From positions 24,002,818 to 24,066,817 of the forward strand of contig CM065379.1 in the NCBI GenBank assembly GCA_033060915.1: 64,000 nucleotides of DNA, given 5' to 3'. The stretch comes from Euryodendron excelsum (lineage: Eukaryota; Streptophyta; Magnoliopsida; Ericales; Pentaphylacaceae). The notes beneath the pieces are model-generated. The model was not told where the DNA came from, ran no database searches, and saw nothing but the letters and a program-made list of their open reading frames with translations. The position numbers and the translations under genes are program-made. Below, piece after piece: positions 23,542-34,888 of the stretch (positions are counted from its first letter, which is position 1; every line of letters begins with the position of its first letter).

Positions 23542-24449
23542 CCGTTTATGTTGTTTGTGGATCTTATGAAGGTATGATGTCTGGACTCTTCTTCCACTTC
23601 TCTTTCCTTGCTTTGATTCTCTGCAAAGAAAATTTTCAATGTTAACCAATTATCAACCCATAATTTCATTGGTTCTTCAACCAAAATCCTACTTCTATAA
23701 TCCTAATATTCCCCTACACTATATGCCTTTTCTCTAATACCCAAAATTCTAAATAGGTGCTATCCAGAAATTCAAGTATACTTTCCCTGAATTTCCAGGA
23801 ACCTATCCCTTTGAAAAACAATCCGAATCCTTTTACAACAATAATAATAGACACCATTTAGTTTCTAATCATTCCTTATGCAATTAAACCTCTCACAAAT
23901 TTTTGAAGTGAACATCTTCTCTAACCTTTAGCCACAAAAAAGTAATAACAATCAGCCTTAAAAAAAAAAAATCCTTCTACTGCTGTATTGTACCATATGT
24001 GGTTAACACAGGGAGGAAAGTGCTTCTTCTTGTCTTACATCAGTTTTGGGTTTTGACTCATGTATTGCTATTCGTATGTCCCCTATATCAACATCATCTT
24101 AACCACTTCTACCACACTATTTCCATTAATGTCACCGTATTGTAGAATGCTGCTTACATGCCCCTATTGCCAACAACCTGCCATCTTTATAACCACTGTT
24201 TCATAATCATCGAACTATAGATTTTAAATGCCATACAGGCACACGCTTTGCTTTTCTTAATGGAATAATTGTTTTTCAATTGCAGCCTTCCAGATATGGT
24301 TTTAGTTTCATTCTTGGCTATGAAAGGGAGAAAAAGAAAGAAAATGAAAACGTTTCTCCTGAATAGTTTCAAATAGTTGAATGAAACAGTGCCTAAGTTT
24401 CGTCTACTTGCTTTTAATGTTCTTTACACTTCAAATTGTTTAACTGCAG

Positions 24450-24554
24450 ACTTACAATAAAGCAAGAACTGCTTTGGCTCTTGCCTTGAGTCCAGTTGTG
24501 TGGGCTCTTGTTGATCCAGATGGAGCGATGAAGGACATACGGAATCTGGGTAGT
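24450..24554 (+). other. ZDS: ZDS exon 6
   Basis: Acceptor AACTGCAG, donor GGTAGT|GTAAGA. Encodes [20 protein letters not shown] then [15 protein letters not shown]. The frame is intact. The GTAGTG just upstream is not the donor, since using it would break the frame into exon 7. Confidence 0.88.
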
Positions 24555-24666
24555 GTAAGAATGATATCCGTTTGTCTAGTTTCCAAAAAAAGTTAATCTG
24601 TTTTCTTGTGATGAACATTGTTTATTCGACTACACATTTGTAGTGAAATTTTTGTTTGCTATACAG

Positions 24667-24912
24667 ATAAGTTTCTCTGATTGGTTCTTGTCCAAACGTG
24701 GCACACGGATGAGCATCCAGAGAATGTGGGATCCTGTTGCTTATGCTCTTGGGTTTATTGACTGCGATAACATAAGTGGGCATTGCATGCACACTATATT
24801 TTCACTGTTTGCCACTAAAACAGAGGCTTCTTTATTGCGCATGCTTAAAGGTTCTCCTGACATTTATTTAAAGTGGCTCCATCAAAAAGTACATCACTGA
24901 CAAAGGAGGCAG
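24667..24912 (+). other. ZDS: ZDS exon 7 (frameshift)
   Basis: Acceptor TATACAG, donor GGCAG|GTGAGA. Encodes [20 protein letters not shown], then GFIDCDNIS and [13 protein letters not shown]. An extra A in the run near 24868-24873 then shifts the frame, giving TGA at 24898-24900. The following ITDKGGR coding sequence is still readable one frame over. Confidence 0.9.
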
Positions 24913-25024
24913 GTGAGACTTCAGAAACTTAATGTGATTTTGATGGAAAAATATTTAGAATGTTGTTTATTTTCTTACATAACTGTTGATTTCTCACCTG
25001 GAACATATTTCTTTGCTAGAACAG

Positions 25025-25112
25025 GTTTCATCTCAGGTGGGGGTGCAGAGAGATACTTTATGAGAGATCTACTGATGGAGAGATATAGGTGACAGGAATA
25101 GCCATGTCTAAG
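25025..25112 (+). other. ZDS: ZDS exon 8 (internal stop)
   Basis: Acceptor AGAACAG, donor TCTAAG|GTTCGT. Encodes FHLRWGCREILYERSTDGEI, TAG at 25086-25088, then VTGIAMSK. The stop replaces the Tyr codon (TAT) usual at this place. Confidence 0.9.
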
Positions 25113-25248
25113 GTTCGTTCCTTTTGACATTTTAGTGCGATATTGTCCATATCTAATTCAAACTTACTGTTATTGGGGAACTGTGTGTCCAAGTCAACCC
25201 AGTTGAATTTCTGCAATATCCTCTACATTACTTTGGACCACAGCATAG

Positions 25249-25718
25249 TGTCACGGCCTTGGTTTTCCTAACCCAACTGTGCGGCACTTAGATGCTCATA
25301 GCCTAGGTGTGATGCTAAGTCAACTTAACTCCTTGCCAAGGAGAGGATGGAAGCTAGGAAGATGAACACTCGAGAGTTTGAGAGAATGAAGACCTTCCTC
25401 CTATTTATACTTATCCACCTCCTCAACTAACGGTTGATATTTAATTAATTCTACGGTGGAAATGGGTCTTCTAGGACAATCTATACAAATTTCTCCTACT
25501 AGATACATTTACAAATACAAGTCACATGCTTCATCTTCCACAAGTCTCCCTCATGTGAAAGGTTCTAGAACCTTTAAGCTAAAGATAATTATAGACCCTT
25601 CCTCTATTTTCTAGGGTGTTCTAGAATATTCTAGCAAAGTCTAGTTATACAAGACTTATCTAGAGAATTCTAGAGAATTCCGCCTAGAGAATTCTAGAGA
25701 ATTTTGCAGGTTGTGACA
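25249..25718 (-). mobile_element. Probable solo LTR in ZDS intron 8
   Basis: About 470 bp, starting TGTCACGG and ending GTTGTGACA, so it has TG...CA ends with a TGTCAC/GTGACA inverted terminal repeat. A TATAAATA box on the minus strand near 25405 and heat-shock-type boxes upstream of it support LTR identity and minus orientation. No matching internal sequence is nearby and no clear TSD was seen. A non-LTR insertion with the same ends remains possible. Confidence 0.55.
25619..25631 (-). promoter_or_regulatory. Perfect three-unit heat-shock element in solo LTR
   Basis: Reads TTCTAGAATATTC, an exact TTCnnGAAnnTTC heat-shock-factor site. A second TTCnnGAA pair is at 25563-25570. Both lie upstream of the minus-strand TATA box, as in heat-inducible plant copia LTRs. 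Confidence 0.5.
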
Positions 25719-26337
25719 TTAGTCACCAATCACTGTCCTATCGTTGTGCATGCATAATTTGAAGATCATCTAATTTATTTTAACTACATAAATCTATATC
25801 ACTCATTAGAAACCTCACAAGTTTTGCTGTTACTAGTATGATTAATATTTGTATTGAGAGTAATTGTTTGTCCTTTAATGAAAGATTTGGAACTATGAAA
25901 TCTCCATAATCTATATTTTATTCTTCTGTGTATACTTTTCTTGAAGGGGATGCTTTTTGCTGATAATTTGATGACAGGATTGCGTTATCCTTGAATTTCT
26001 ATAGGGGAAAGGAACGCATGGCTACTCGAAGTGTGTAGCTTTGGAAATTAATTATAATTCTTCAGTTCATTACTTAAAAGATAAAAAAAAAAATGTACTA
26101 TTAACTTTTTACAACTTTGAGTTTGAAGCCAAAAATTATATTTAAATGGGAAGATGCGATAATATGATTAAAGCAGAGCAAACATAGTTATCAAGGGCCA
26201 TAATGACCAGTCAGTGGGTGTTGATCTATCATCTTGCATTTGACAGTTCTGACCTTTGTGCATATGGAGTGCATATGAGTTGGTGTTCTGGCATCTGTTT
26301 AGATGATTGACACTCAATACTTTTACTGAACTTTCAG

Positions 26338-26373
26338 GCTACTCAAAAGAAAATCGTAAAAGCTGATGCTTAC
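26338..26373 (+). other. ZDS: ZDS exon 9 (eroded donor)
   Basis: Acceptor CTTTCAG. Encodes ATQKKIVKADAY, after which a GT donor would be expected; the sequence reads TACATCCTCC, with no GT. The site is lost or highly unusual. Confidence 0.75.
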
Positions 26374-26444
26374 ATCCTCCTTCCATGGTTTCTATTTTTT
26401 GCTGTTTAGGTCCATAACTTAATGCGCTAAACTACTACATTCTA

Positions 26445-26607
26445 TGGCAGCATGTGATGTCCCTGGAATTAAAAGATTGGTTCCACCCAAGTGGAGGTAG
26501 TGGGAATTCTTCAATAAAATTTATAAACTAGTTGGAGTGCCTGTTGTCACGGTGCAACTTAGATTCAATGGCTGGGTCACAGAGTTACAAGATTTGGATC
26601 ACTCGAG
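26445..26607 (+). other. ZDS: ZDS exon 10 (internal stop)
   Basis: Encodes AACDVPGIKRLVPPKWR, TAG at 26498-26500, then WEFF and [13 protein letters not shown] and [14 protein letters not shown]. The stop replaces a Glu codon. The acceptor is not clean. Donor CTCGAG|GTGATC is normal. Confidence 0.88.
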
Positions 26608-26767
26608 GTGATCGTCTCATATATTGAAGTTAGTGGTTTATAGAAGTGGATTCCTCTAATTCCGGGATTCAGGAATAAAATACGCTTTCATTTTACTTCT
26701 CATGACTATGAAAATGGGTTACCCCTTGCATGAATTTTGAAGCAAAGTTCCATGTTCTAAATGTCAG

Positions 26768-26895
26768 GCAACTGAGGCAAGCTGCAGGATTGGATAATCT
26801 CCTTATACCCCAGATGCAGATTTCTCTTGCTTTGCAGACCTTGCACTTACATCCCCAGAAGACTAATACCTTGAGGGACAAGGGTCATTGCTCCA
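26768..26895 (+). other. ZDS: ZDS exon 11a (damaged copy)
   Basis: Encodes [12 protein letters not shown], then a lost T (CTCCTTAT instead of CTCCTTTAT, near 26812) shifts the frame. A TAA replaces a Tyr codon (GAC TAA TAC, about 26864). Ends CTCCA|GTAAGG. Confidence 0.9.
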
Positions 26896-27016
26896 GTAAG
26901 GAAACTTACCTTCCTTTTATATTATTGTTGTTGTCATTGTTATTGTTCTTTGTTGCTATCGCTATTTTTGCAGAGAAGACGATGCCAATTAACCATGACA
27001 AATATCTAAATGTTAG

Positions 27017-27145
27017 GCAACCGAGGCAAGCTGCAGGATTGGATAATCTCCTTTATAACCCAGAGGCAGATTACTCTTGCTTTGCAGACCTTGTACTTAC
27101 ATCCCCAGAAGACTACTACCTTGAGGGACAAGGGTCATTGCTCCA
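27017..27145 (+). other. ZDS: ZDS exon 11b (intact copy)
   Basis: Acceptor ATGTTAG, donor CTCCA|GTAAGG. Encodes [20 protein letters not shown] then [15 protein letters not shown] with no stop. It is 129 bp, so including or skipping it preserves frame. Confidence 0.9.
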
Positions 27146-27915
27146 GTAAGGAAACTTACCTTCCTTTTATATTATTGTTGTTGTCATTGTTATTGTTATT
27201 TGTTGCTATCGCTGTCTTTGCAGAGAAGACAATGCCAATTAACCATGACTTATATCTGCTTATGAAATTGTTGAAAAGACTTTGATTAGTCTATAATTCA
27301 AAACCAGGTTTTTTGCCAACAAACAATCCTACAACATCCCCCCCCCCTCTCTGTTTTTTGGTTATCTTTTTCTTGTCTCTGTCTCTGTCTCTGTGTATAT
27401 GTTTCATTCCTCTCCTGTTTATGCCAATATTAACTTGAAGTTACTCAATGATAAATATTTCATTTCCTTGGACAGCGTGCAACTTGTACATGATACATTG
27501 ATTGGCTTTGGGAATAGAAAAATTATGGCACAGTTTGTCAAAAAATTTGTAGGATAGCATTATAAACTCGTGTTGGTAAACTCATCTAGAAGAACATTTT
27601 CACCATTTCTTGTTCCAAATGAAGATGAAAGGGTTGTTTGCTTCTCCACCATGTTGCATGTTGATCTTAATCAAACTAATATACTTAGGCTCTTACCTTT
27701 AGGCTCCCTGTATCATTTCATTCCAATTCTATGCTGTGTTATAAAACTAATTCGAAGTTTGGACAAACTTTAATCTGAAGTTGAGACTTGCAACCTTGCT
27801 AATGTCTCTTCATGCATAATTGAATAATCTTACCCCATTTATATTAGTTGTTCCTGCTTTCATTTTCATCTTCTTTATTACTAAAAGCATTTTTCTTTTT
27901 CTTTTTCCCTTACAG

Positions 27916-27987
27916 ATGTGTGCTTACACCTGGTGATCCCTACATGCCTTACCAAATGATGAAATCATAAAGCGAGTTACAAAACAG
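27916..27987 (+). other. ZDS: ZDS exon 12 (frameshift)
   Basis: Acceptor CTTACAG, donor AAACAG|GTTAGT. Encodes CVLTPGDPYMP, then a missing T (CCTTACCA instead of CCTTTACCA) shifts the frame to TAA at about 27968. The NDEIIKRVTKQ coding sequence continues one frame over. Confidence 0.88.
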
Positions 27988-28514
27988 GTTAGTGCATTGT
28001 ATGGAAGGCCCAAAACACCTTTTTCAACTTGGGCACTTGGAATAAACTAAGCACAACTGTTCTTGATATCATCGAGCCTTAATACCACCTGATACCCAAA
28101 AAAAGAAGAAGTATGGTATTGACTCTAAAAATAATGCACCCATGATTCTGGAAAAAATAGTGAAAAACTCAACAAATGGACAAATTAGAAAAATTATACT
28201 GGTGTGAAAAACATAATTTTTTACATGAATTAAAACAGGGAAAAAAAAACCCGCTTCTTTCAGTTATTTTATCAACATGAGAGTACCACCAGCTGTTAGC
28301 GCGAGTAGCATTTCCTGGCACCCTCATGGGGTGAGGTGCATGTTTAAGTTCTAGCTAGGACATGGGCTTGTGAGGGAGGAAGAAACTAGAAAAAAGAACA
28401 TAGAGGTAGATCAGGTAAAAATAAGTGCCAAACTAAAACTAGGAAGAGTTGACACATACAGTTGAATTGAAAAATAATTCCACTCAATTCAACTCATCAA
28501 AGCCTTGCCCCATT

Positions 28515-29422
28515 CAATGTTTTAAAAACTGGACCGGATCGGTCAGTTCACCCAGTTGAACTGTCAACCGGTCTAATAAACGGTCCAGTCCACCCTCTAA
28601 CCCCGTTCACTTTGCAAAACCATCCTAAAAAATGAAAATCGAAAATAACCGTCATTGAACCGGAGGTTCGTTCAAACCGTTAACGGTTTGGTAGGACCAG
28701 CTGGTTCTACAAATCCATCAAAAAGACGGAAAATTTTGTCTTCAACCTTCAATTTGGTCCACTCTACAGAACAAAATCAGCAGGAACAACTCACATCTAA
28801 TCAAGATCTAAAGAATGAAATAAAACCAAAATCATTTGAGAGAGAGATCTAGTGGATATGAGATGGGTCCTTGTAGACGACGATGAGGCGAGGGCGGGCA
28901 TCTGTTACGCACACACTGTAGTTTGTTGACCAAACTCCAAAGCTTCCCAGTTTTTTCCATAGACGCGGTGAAGGAGCTTGTGAGATCAACAATTTTAGAG
29001 AGAGAGAGAGAGAGAGAGAGGAAGAAGGAGAAGAAGGAAATAGGTCTTAAAACCATTGAAAAACGTGTGCATGTGTTAGTGAGGTGGGTGACACATTGAC
29101 TGAAAAGTCTTTACAACTTTAGTTTGTTTGAAATTTGCTCGTTAAAAAAAAAAAAAGTGAATATGAAAATTGTGCAACAGATATGTTTGGACCTTTTTGT
29201 CCTTTTAAAGTAAGGAAACACATTGAAAGAGGAATCTAAAAAAAGTTGGCTTTTTAGGTAATTACTTATAATTTTAGCACTCAATTTATTTATTCATTTA
29301 TAATTTTAAATAAATTTATAAGATAAAAATGACTTCACGGTTCAACTCTGGGTCAATTCCTGTTCAACCAGTAACCCGATTCCTTTTCCGGTTCGCTCAA
29401 CGGTCCGGGTTTCAAAACATTG
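28515..29422. mobile_element. hAT-like non-autonomous transposon, ZDS intron 12
   Basis: The left end CAATGTTTTAAAAACTGGAC and the reverse complement of the right end, CAATGTTTTGAAACCCGGAC, are terminal inverted repeats. Flanks gccccatt (28507-28514) and gccccaac (29423-29430) match at 6 of 8 bases, consistent with an aged 8-bp hAT duplication. About 908 bp with no transposase frame. Contains a (GA)n tract at 28997-29020. Confidence 0.65.
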
Positions 29423-30004
29423 GCCCCAACTATCAGTCTTCAATCCTGAAACTCCTCAAAACTTCAAAACATGAAGCTTGAATCAACTGAAAGATCTCAA
29501 ATAAATACACATCACATTTGAAGTGCCAAAAGCAATTCTTTTCTGGAAAGACATGGGGAATTAATGAGTTGTACCAATATTTCATGACCCTTCAAGTAAG
29601 AATCATTGTTGATATTATGCAGTGCAATTTGCACCAGATACTGAACCAAATTGCACATCACCTATCTTACATTCAATTTCAGCCCAAACCAGAACTAGAA
29701 ACACTAAGACAATGTCTCTTTCCTACACAATTGTCATGCCAAGAAGGCCACTCTCTTAGCCTCCTTTGTTGGCCAAGCACGGAACCCACTCTATAGTGTG
29801 TGCCACCCAATGGGATATTTCAACATCCCCTTTATAACTAAATTAGAAAATTTTAATGACCTACTTAAACTTTTTCAATGCACTCAAATTGCATTTTAAC
29901 CATTTTTACCAATAATTTTGCCGTTTCCCTGTTTTTTGCTACCTTAAGGCCCACAAGAAGAGAACCCATCTTTCGTTGATTCAAGTTAGAGTATAAAATT
30001 AGGG

Positions 30005-30566
30005 TTAAAGAAGAAAGAGAAGAAGTAGATTAGAAGAGGCAAAAAGGTGAGGATAGTAACAACGATAACCATTTTGAGTATGAGAATACCCAAGAAAAAC
30101 ACACTTACGAGCCTGAGGAGATAATTTATCTAGACTAGGAACAAGAATATGAAGGAAGGCATCACCATTGAATATACAAGGAGTAAGTGAAAAAAAAAAA
30201 ATAAAAGAAGAGAAACAAGTATAGGAGAGAGAGAAAGGAGACTTGTGAGCCAGAACTGTCCAAGGCATCTGATTAATAACATGACTAAGCAGTAAGAACA
30301 TCCCCCCAAAAGTGTTTTGAAACCTGCATGTTAAACAACATGCTGTGAGCAACATCCAATAAATGGACATTTGCCGCAGCCGCCTCTCTAGTCCCCCAAC
30401 TGATTCTACTATAGAAGCCAACGATAGACAATAACTTCCCCTCGAACACAACTTTTAGCAATATTATTTTGTTGAGAAGTATTGACACAACTCGTTTGGT
30501 GAATAATGTCACAATCAACATAGAAAGAATGGAGAACATATTGAGTATATTCGAAGGTATTATCAA
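30005..30566 (-). pseudogene. copia integrase C-terminal remnant
   Basis: Two overlapping frames give HLLDVAHSMLFNMQVSKHFW and, after a frameshift, HILVPSLDKLSPQARKCVFL and GYSHTQNGYRCYYP. These match the end of plant copia integrase, whose usual motif resembles KCVFLGYS-QKGYRCY. The catalytic DD residues are not preserved here. The frame is cut off by LTR sequence. Confidence 0.75.
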
Positions 30567-30822
30567 AATGAAAATCTTTATACGTTTACGAAATTGAGTA
30601 AATATCTCATTATAAATTTAGAAACAATATAAAGCAATTCATATCTCTATTTCATTAAAAACAACCAAGTTATGTTAGAATAGTCATCAACAAATATCAC
30701 AAAGTAGAGAAATCCATCAACACTAAGAGTTCGGGAGGACTGCATATGTTCGTATAGACTACACACTAGGACTGACGCCAAAAACCATGATTAGGAAATG
30801 AACTATGGTGATGCTTTCCAAA

Positions 30823-31179
30823 CTAACAAGCTTCACACTTTAAACAAGACACATGACTCAAATTAGGGACAATTAACTTAAGTTTGGCTGAGGAGGGATG
30901 GCACAAACAAAAATGCCACTGAAGAGTAGAGATGATAGCACCAAGTGCAAATGGAGTGATAGGAGGAGATTGATCTGGATCCAAAAAATATAGGCAATCC
31001 TTCTTATGCCTTGAACCAATCATCTTCTTGGTGTTGAGGTCTTGAAAGACACAAGAACTAGGAGTAAATGTTATAGAACACTTTAGAACTTTAGTCAATT
31101 GACTAACTGAAAGCAAGTAGAATGGAAATTGAGGAAGATAAAGACTTGAGGATAAATAGAGGGATGTATTAGGATGCAA
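30823..31179 (-). pseudogene. copia GAG-pre-integrase domain remnant
   Basis: Contains LLSVSQLTK, then DLNTKKMIGSRHKKDCLYFL and a degraded zinc-binding HLRHPS-like stretch (WHFCLCHPSSAKLK) ending CLKCEAC. This order is characteristic of the segment between protease and integrase in plant copia Pol. The overlapping upstream frame (31095-31346) probably holds protease remains. Confidence 0.7.
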
Positions 31180-31888
31180 AGCCCCCTACCAGGAACAAGC
31201 CGAGAGTATCCATCAGCCAAGAAAATATGGTGTTTAAGAGTATGCGAATTGTAAAACAAGGAAGATTTACCAGACATATGTGAGCTGTGAGCTAGCTCCA
31301 GAATCAATAACCCAAGATAGAGATGAAGCAACTGCACAAGCAACATTATCTAAATTAGCTAATGAAGCAGTGGAAGAGGAAGGAATTGTAGTGTGCAAAT
31401 TCTAAACAAACTTGTTAGTCTGAGCAATCGAGGATGAGGAAAGTGCAATATGCAAGCTTTAAACAATAGTGAGAAGAGCATAAGTAGAACCATCGGTAAC
31501 ATAATTCACATAGTCTAGCTTACCATACGTTACCTAGCACCAAGGTTCAGTATGATTAGTCACCAAAATCACTTCCTATCACCGTGACCAAGATTGCTAT
31601 CACCACAACCAGGTGGACGACGACCTCCACGAGAACCACCTCAAAAATTACGTCCTCTGCAATCACCACGCAAAGGTCCATGTCCTTCAGTACGAGTGAC
31701 TAAGGTGGAAGCCCTCTAAGGAAGAAGTAGTGGAGCCACCCCTGATAGAACTCTGTCCTAGAGATGAATGCAACAAATGAGAATAAGCATTAGAAGCAGT
31801 AAGTAAGAATTGGATCCTCGAAGCCACGGAGATCAAGATGTAAATCAGAGAGCAAAGATGCAATTATAAAATCCTCCCAATGTCATTT

Positions 31889-32290
31889 CTATTGCTCTAA
31901 ATCAGTAGTAAAGGGGTAATGCTGCAATAATTGGTCCCTTAAATTCTTAAAGAGTGCTGTTGTAATCAGACAAGACTTCTCAAATTGTTTAGTTGCGAGA
32001 ATCTTTTCATAAAGCTTATAAACATGTGAGACATTACTCTGTTTTGAAATTTTTTTAGCAACAGAGTCCCAAATCTTCTTAGAAGAGTCACAAAACTCAA
32101 TTGTAGTAGCAACATAAAGTTCCAAACTATGCCATAATCATCCCATAACAATGGAATCTTCACTCACCCAATCATCATATGAGTGTTCTGATGAAGGAGG
32201 CAAGTCGGTGATATATTTCAGTTTGCCTTTTCCACAAAGAAAAACTTTAACGGCATGTGCCCAGGCAAGATAATTCAGGTCATTTTATCT
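31889..32290 (-). pseudogene. copia Gag remnant
   Basis: Minus-strand reading shows LAWAHAVKVFLCGKGKLKY and, after an in-frame stop, IWDSVAKKISKQSNVSHVYK, the pattern of plant copia Gag (UBN2/Retrotran_gag_2) N-termini. Gag would form the particle that packages element RNA. Stops and frameshifts make it non-functional. Gly/Arg-rich sequence at about 31600-31680 may be the degraded zinc-knuckle region. Confidence 0.65.
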
Positions 32291-33171
32291 CTTGGAGGTA
32301 ACTAATCTAGGAAAGTTATCATCCTTAAAAAAGGAGAGTTTTAGTTCAGCTGGTTTTGACTCAATCATACTAAATAACTCAAATCAACAACTTAACACCA
32401 CAAAACCAATTATCAACTCACAAAATGCCTGTAGAAGAAGTCCAGACACTTTAGGGAGGCCAAAAGTTCAACAAAATCAGATATCGAACCCTAAAGGAGG
32501 CAAAAACAAAAGGACCTACCGACCACCAAATCTCACAAAAGAGATGTAAAAAACCAACAAATCAAGAGAAAAACATCAATCAATCCTCCACAACAATATT
32601 TCGGCACCCATAGGTGTGATTCAAGGACTTCATCGATTTTAGTTGAAGGAAACGAGTGATCTCTGTCATATCAAGTAAGGGGAGTAAAAGGGCCACATGG
32701 ATCGATCTTCTTTATTCAATCTAGATCTCCCTTGCAATTGATTTGTGTGATACCGAGTATGCTGGCATCATTTACCTTCCTATTTGGCTCCATTCAGTGG
32801 GGTTCTTCCTAATAATGCCCATCTACACTGCACCAAAGGGTAAAGTTCGTTATCGACGACCAGCTAGTCACTATCTTGGCTGATGATGAGGAAGTGGGAT
32901 CAACAAAAACTTCGTGTAATGAACGAAATGGCAGATCGAAAAAAAAAGCTGGTCCAAGAACAGAAAAACATCCGAAAATAGAAAACTCACATCAAATGGC
33001 CTAAACAATTCTAGAAAAATCACTGTAATTATTAGGAGGTTTAGTCAACTTAGAGAGGGGAGTTCGGTGTTGTTACAGATGCTGACGTGTCAACATTGTA
33101 TAATGATGGTATGACGATCCCCGGAGTCTTCTAACACCTTTAAGGTATAGATCGAAGTGCTTTGATACCAA

Positions 33172-33348
33172 GTTAGAGTATAAAATTAGGGTTAGAGAAG
33201 AAAGGGAAAAAGGAGATGAGAAGAGGCAGAGGGAGAAATAGGTTTAGAGTTTTGTAACGTAACTCCTATACCTCAGCATATATATAGAAGAGTCAAAATA
33301 GAACAAGATTACAAAATTACCCTTAAATAAGAAATAAACTCTCTAACA
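33172..33348 (-). repeat. 5' LTR of the deleted copia element
   Basis: On the minus strand it starts TGTTAGAGAG and ends ACTCTAAC just before TTGGTATCAAAGC. The other end of the element (29985-30045) repeats its last part: GTTAGAGTATAAAATTAGGG, then an A/G-rich tract with AGAAGAGGCA. Confidence 0.7.
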
Positions 33349-33920
33349 GTTTACAGTTCCAATCCAAAAGTCTTGGAGTAGCAAAACACCAGAATTGCAC
33401 ATCATGATGTTACATCATACTCGCGGTACCAAGTTAACCCAATTTCCAAGAGAGCAACTACAGAAATTTAGATTGCAATAGAGTGGACTGATTTCCACTA
33501 ATCCCTGGGTCTCAATAGGGTCAAAGGAACAACACCCTTCAATTATGATGGGACATGTATAAAAGAATTTGTTCCAACTCCTCTGAATCACAGGGCGTAA
33601 AAAAAAGACAAAAGGAATGAAGAGTTGGTTGATGCTTTCTCCCACTTCACAACAGAGCAGGAAAACTTGGATAGAAAAAGCCATTATACTTCTGAAGCTT
33701 ATGATGATAGTTTGAGAAATATATTAGCTTGAAAAATTAGGAAGAACAAGATTTAATATGGCTTAGAGTACTATATTTCAATTACTAGGCTGCATGTTAC
33801 TTCATATATTATCTGCCCATTGGGCTTCTTTTGTCTCTTCAGAGACCATTATTTTGGAAAACAAACACATCCACAAAAACATGCCCTTGCATAGCTGAAA
33901 TATATATATATATATATATA

Positions 33921-34888
33921 TGAAAAATCTACCTTAGTATATGTTTTGTCCAAAAGACTTATAACAATAATATTAGGTCAAAGTGTAATGACTGTGAGCA
34001 ATATTGTATAGTCCAAAATAGAAGAGGAAACAAACTATTCAACCAAGAACACACTAACTTTTGTCGTGGAAACCTTAAATGAGAGAAAAATCACGTGTTC
34101 TTTTTGCCGGACAAAGATCATGCACTATAACTTGTAGTTCAGACGGTTACAAGACTATTTACAATAAAAATTTATCAACTCCTTGATTTAATAGTTGTCT
34201 AGATCTTGCTCGTATCCACTATTCGCCATCTTCATACTTGACCACTGTTTAAATTTTCTTAGAACGGATTTCGCTCCTTGAACTCCTTCAAGACTATCGA
34301 TCTCTTTAATTGGGTTGAAGAAGATTGTTGCTAAGACACGTTTATGAGCTTTTGGAAGGTGGGAAAAACTTTTCTCAAAGTGTTTTTAATTGTGGCGGCT
34401 CAGATTAGGTTTGGAAAAGTATACTGGTCCTTAAATAGGTGCAAAAGTCCTAGTAGCGCAAATTTTGAGAATTCAGATTTTGCGCAGCTTAATCCCGCTA
34501 GGAACCAGCGAGCTCGATTCCTAGATTTTGGGTGCTCACTGTTTTTATCATCGATATCCTGCGACATCCTGCGAGAATCCCGCGAAGTCATACCTATTTT
34601 ACATGCTCACTGTTTTTGCTCTCGACAACCCATGACATCTTGCGAGTAACCCTCAAGGTCTTGTTCTGCATTTAGCACACTGTTTTTGTCCTCGAGATCC
34701 TTCAAAGTCCATCGAATTCTCTTGAAGTCTCATTTATTAGCCAAGATGTATCATACAAGTCTCTCTTAGCATGAGTTTACATGAATATGCTTCAAATCCA
34801 TTTCAAATGCTTGTAATTGATATCCTAAATTTTTAAATTACATCAAACATGACTTGTCATGAAATTTAGCCAATTATATAACCTTACA
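33921..34888 (-). repeat. 3' LTR of Gag-only copia element
   Basis: 968 bp. It shares long blocks with 38407-39339, such as ATCCAAAAGACTTATAACAA-type sequence, TTCAAGACTATCGATCTC and TGTATCATACAAGTCTCTCT. Open frames here (for example 34344-34649) are not genes. Confidence 0.88.

Larger units (their letters stand above)
26750..27249 (+). repeat. Tandem duplication containing ZDS exon 11 (2 x 250 bp)
   Basis: Two head-to-tail copies, about 26750-26999 and 27000-27249, each holding the exon plus flanking intron (CTAAATGT acceptor side, and a GTTGTTGTCATTGTTATTG tract through AATTAACCATGAC). The offset is 249-250 bp and identity is high. Confidence 0.92.
29985..33348 (-). mobile_element. Ty1/copia retrotransposon, internally deleted, ZDS intron 12
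   Basis: Minus strand. The right LTR is about 177 bp (33172-33348), followed by a TTGGTATCAAAGC primer-binding site for initiator Met tRNA. Decayed Gag (about 31889-32290), GAG-pre-integrase (30823-31179) and integrase C-terminal sequence (30005-30566) follow. The sequence then jumps straight into about 60 bp of the other LTR (29985-30045). Reverse transcriptase and RNase H are missing, so a deletion runs from integrase into the 3' LTR. Confidence 0.8.

Noticed and set aside
26730..27285. Membrane-protein-like frames with runs of Leu and Val
   Set aside because: The hydrophobic part is translated intron (T-rich TTATTGTTGTTGTCATTG tract) read between the two copies of ZDS exon 11.
34344..34649. 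101-codon frame at the copia LTR
   Set aside because: Lies inside the LTR; the corresponding region of the partner LTR does not keep the frame.
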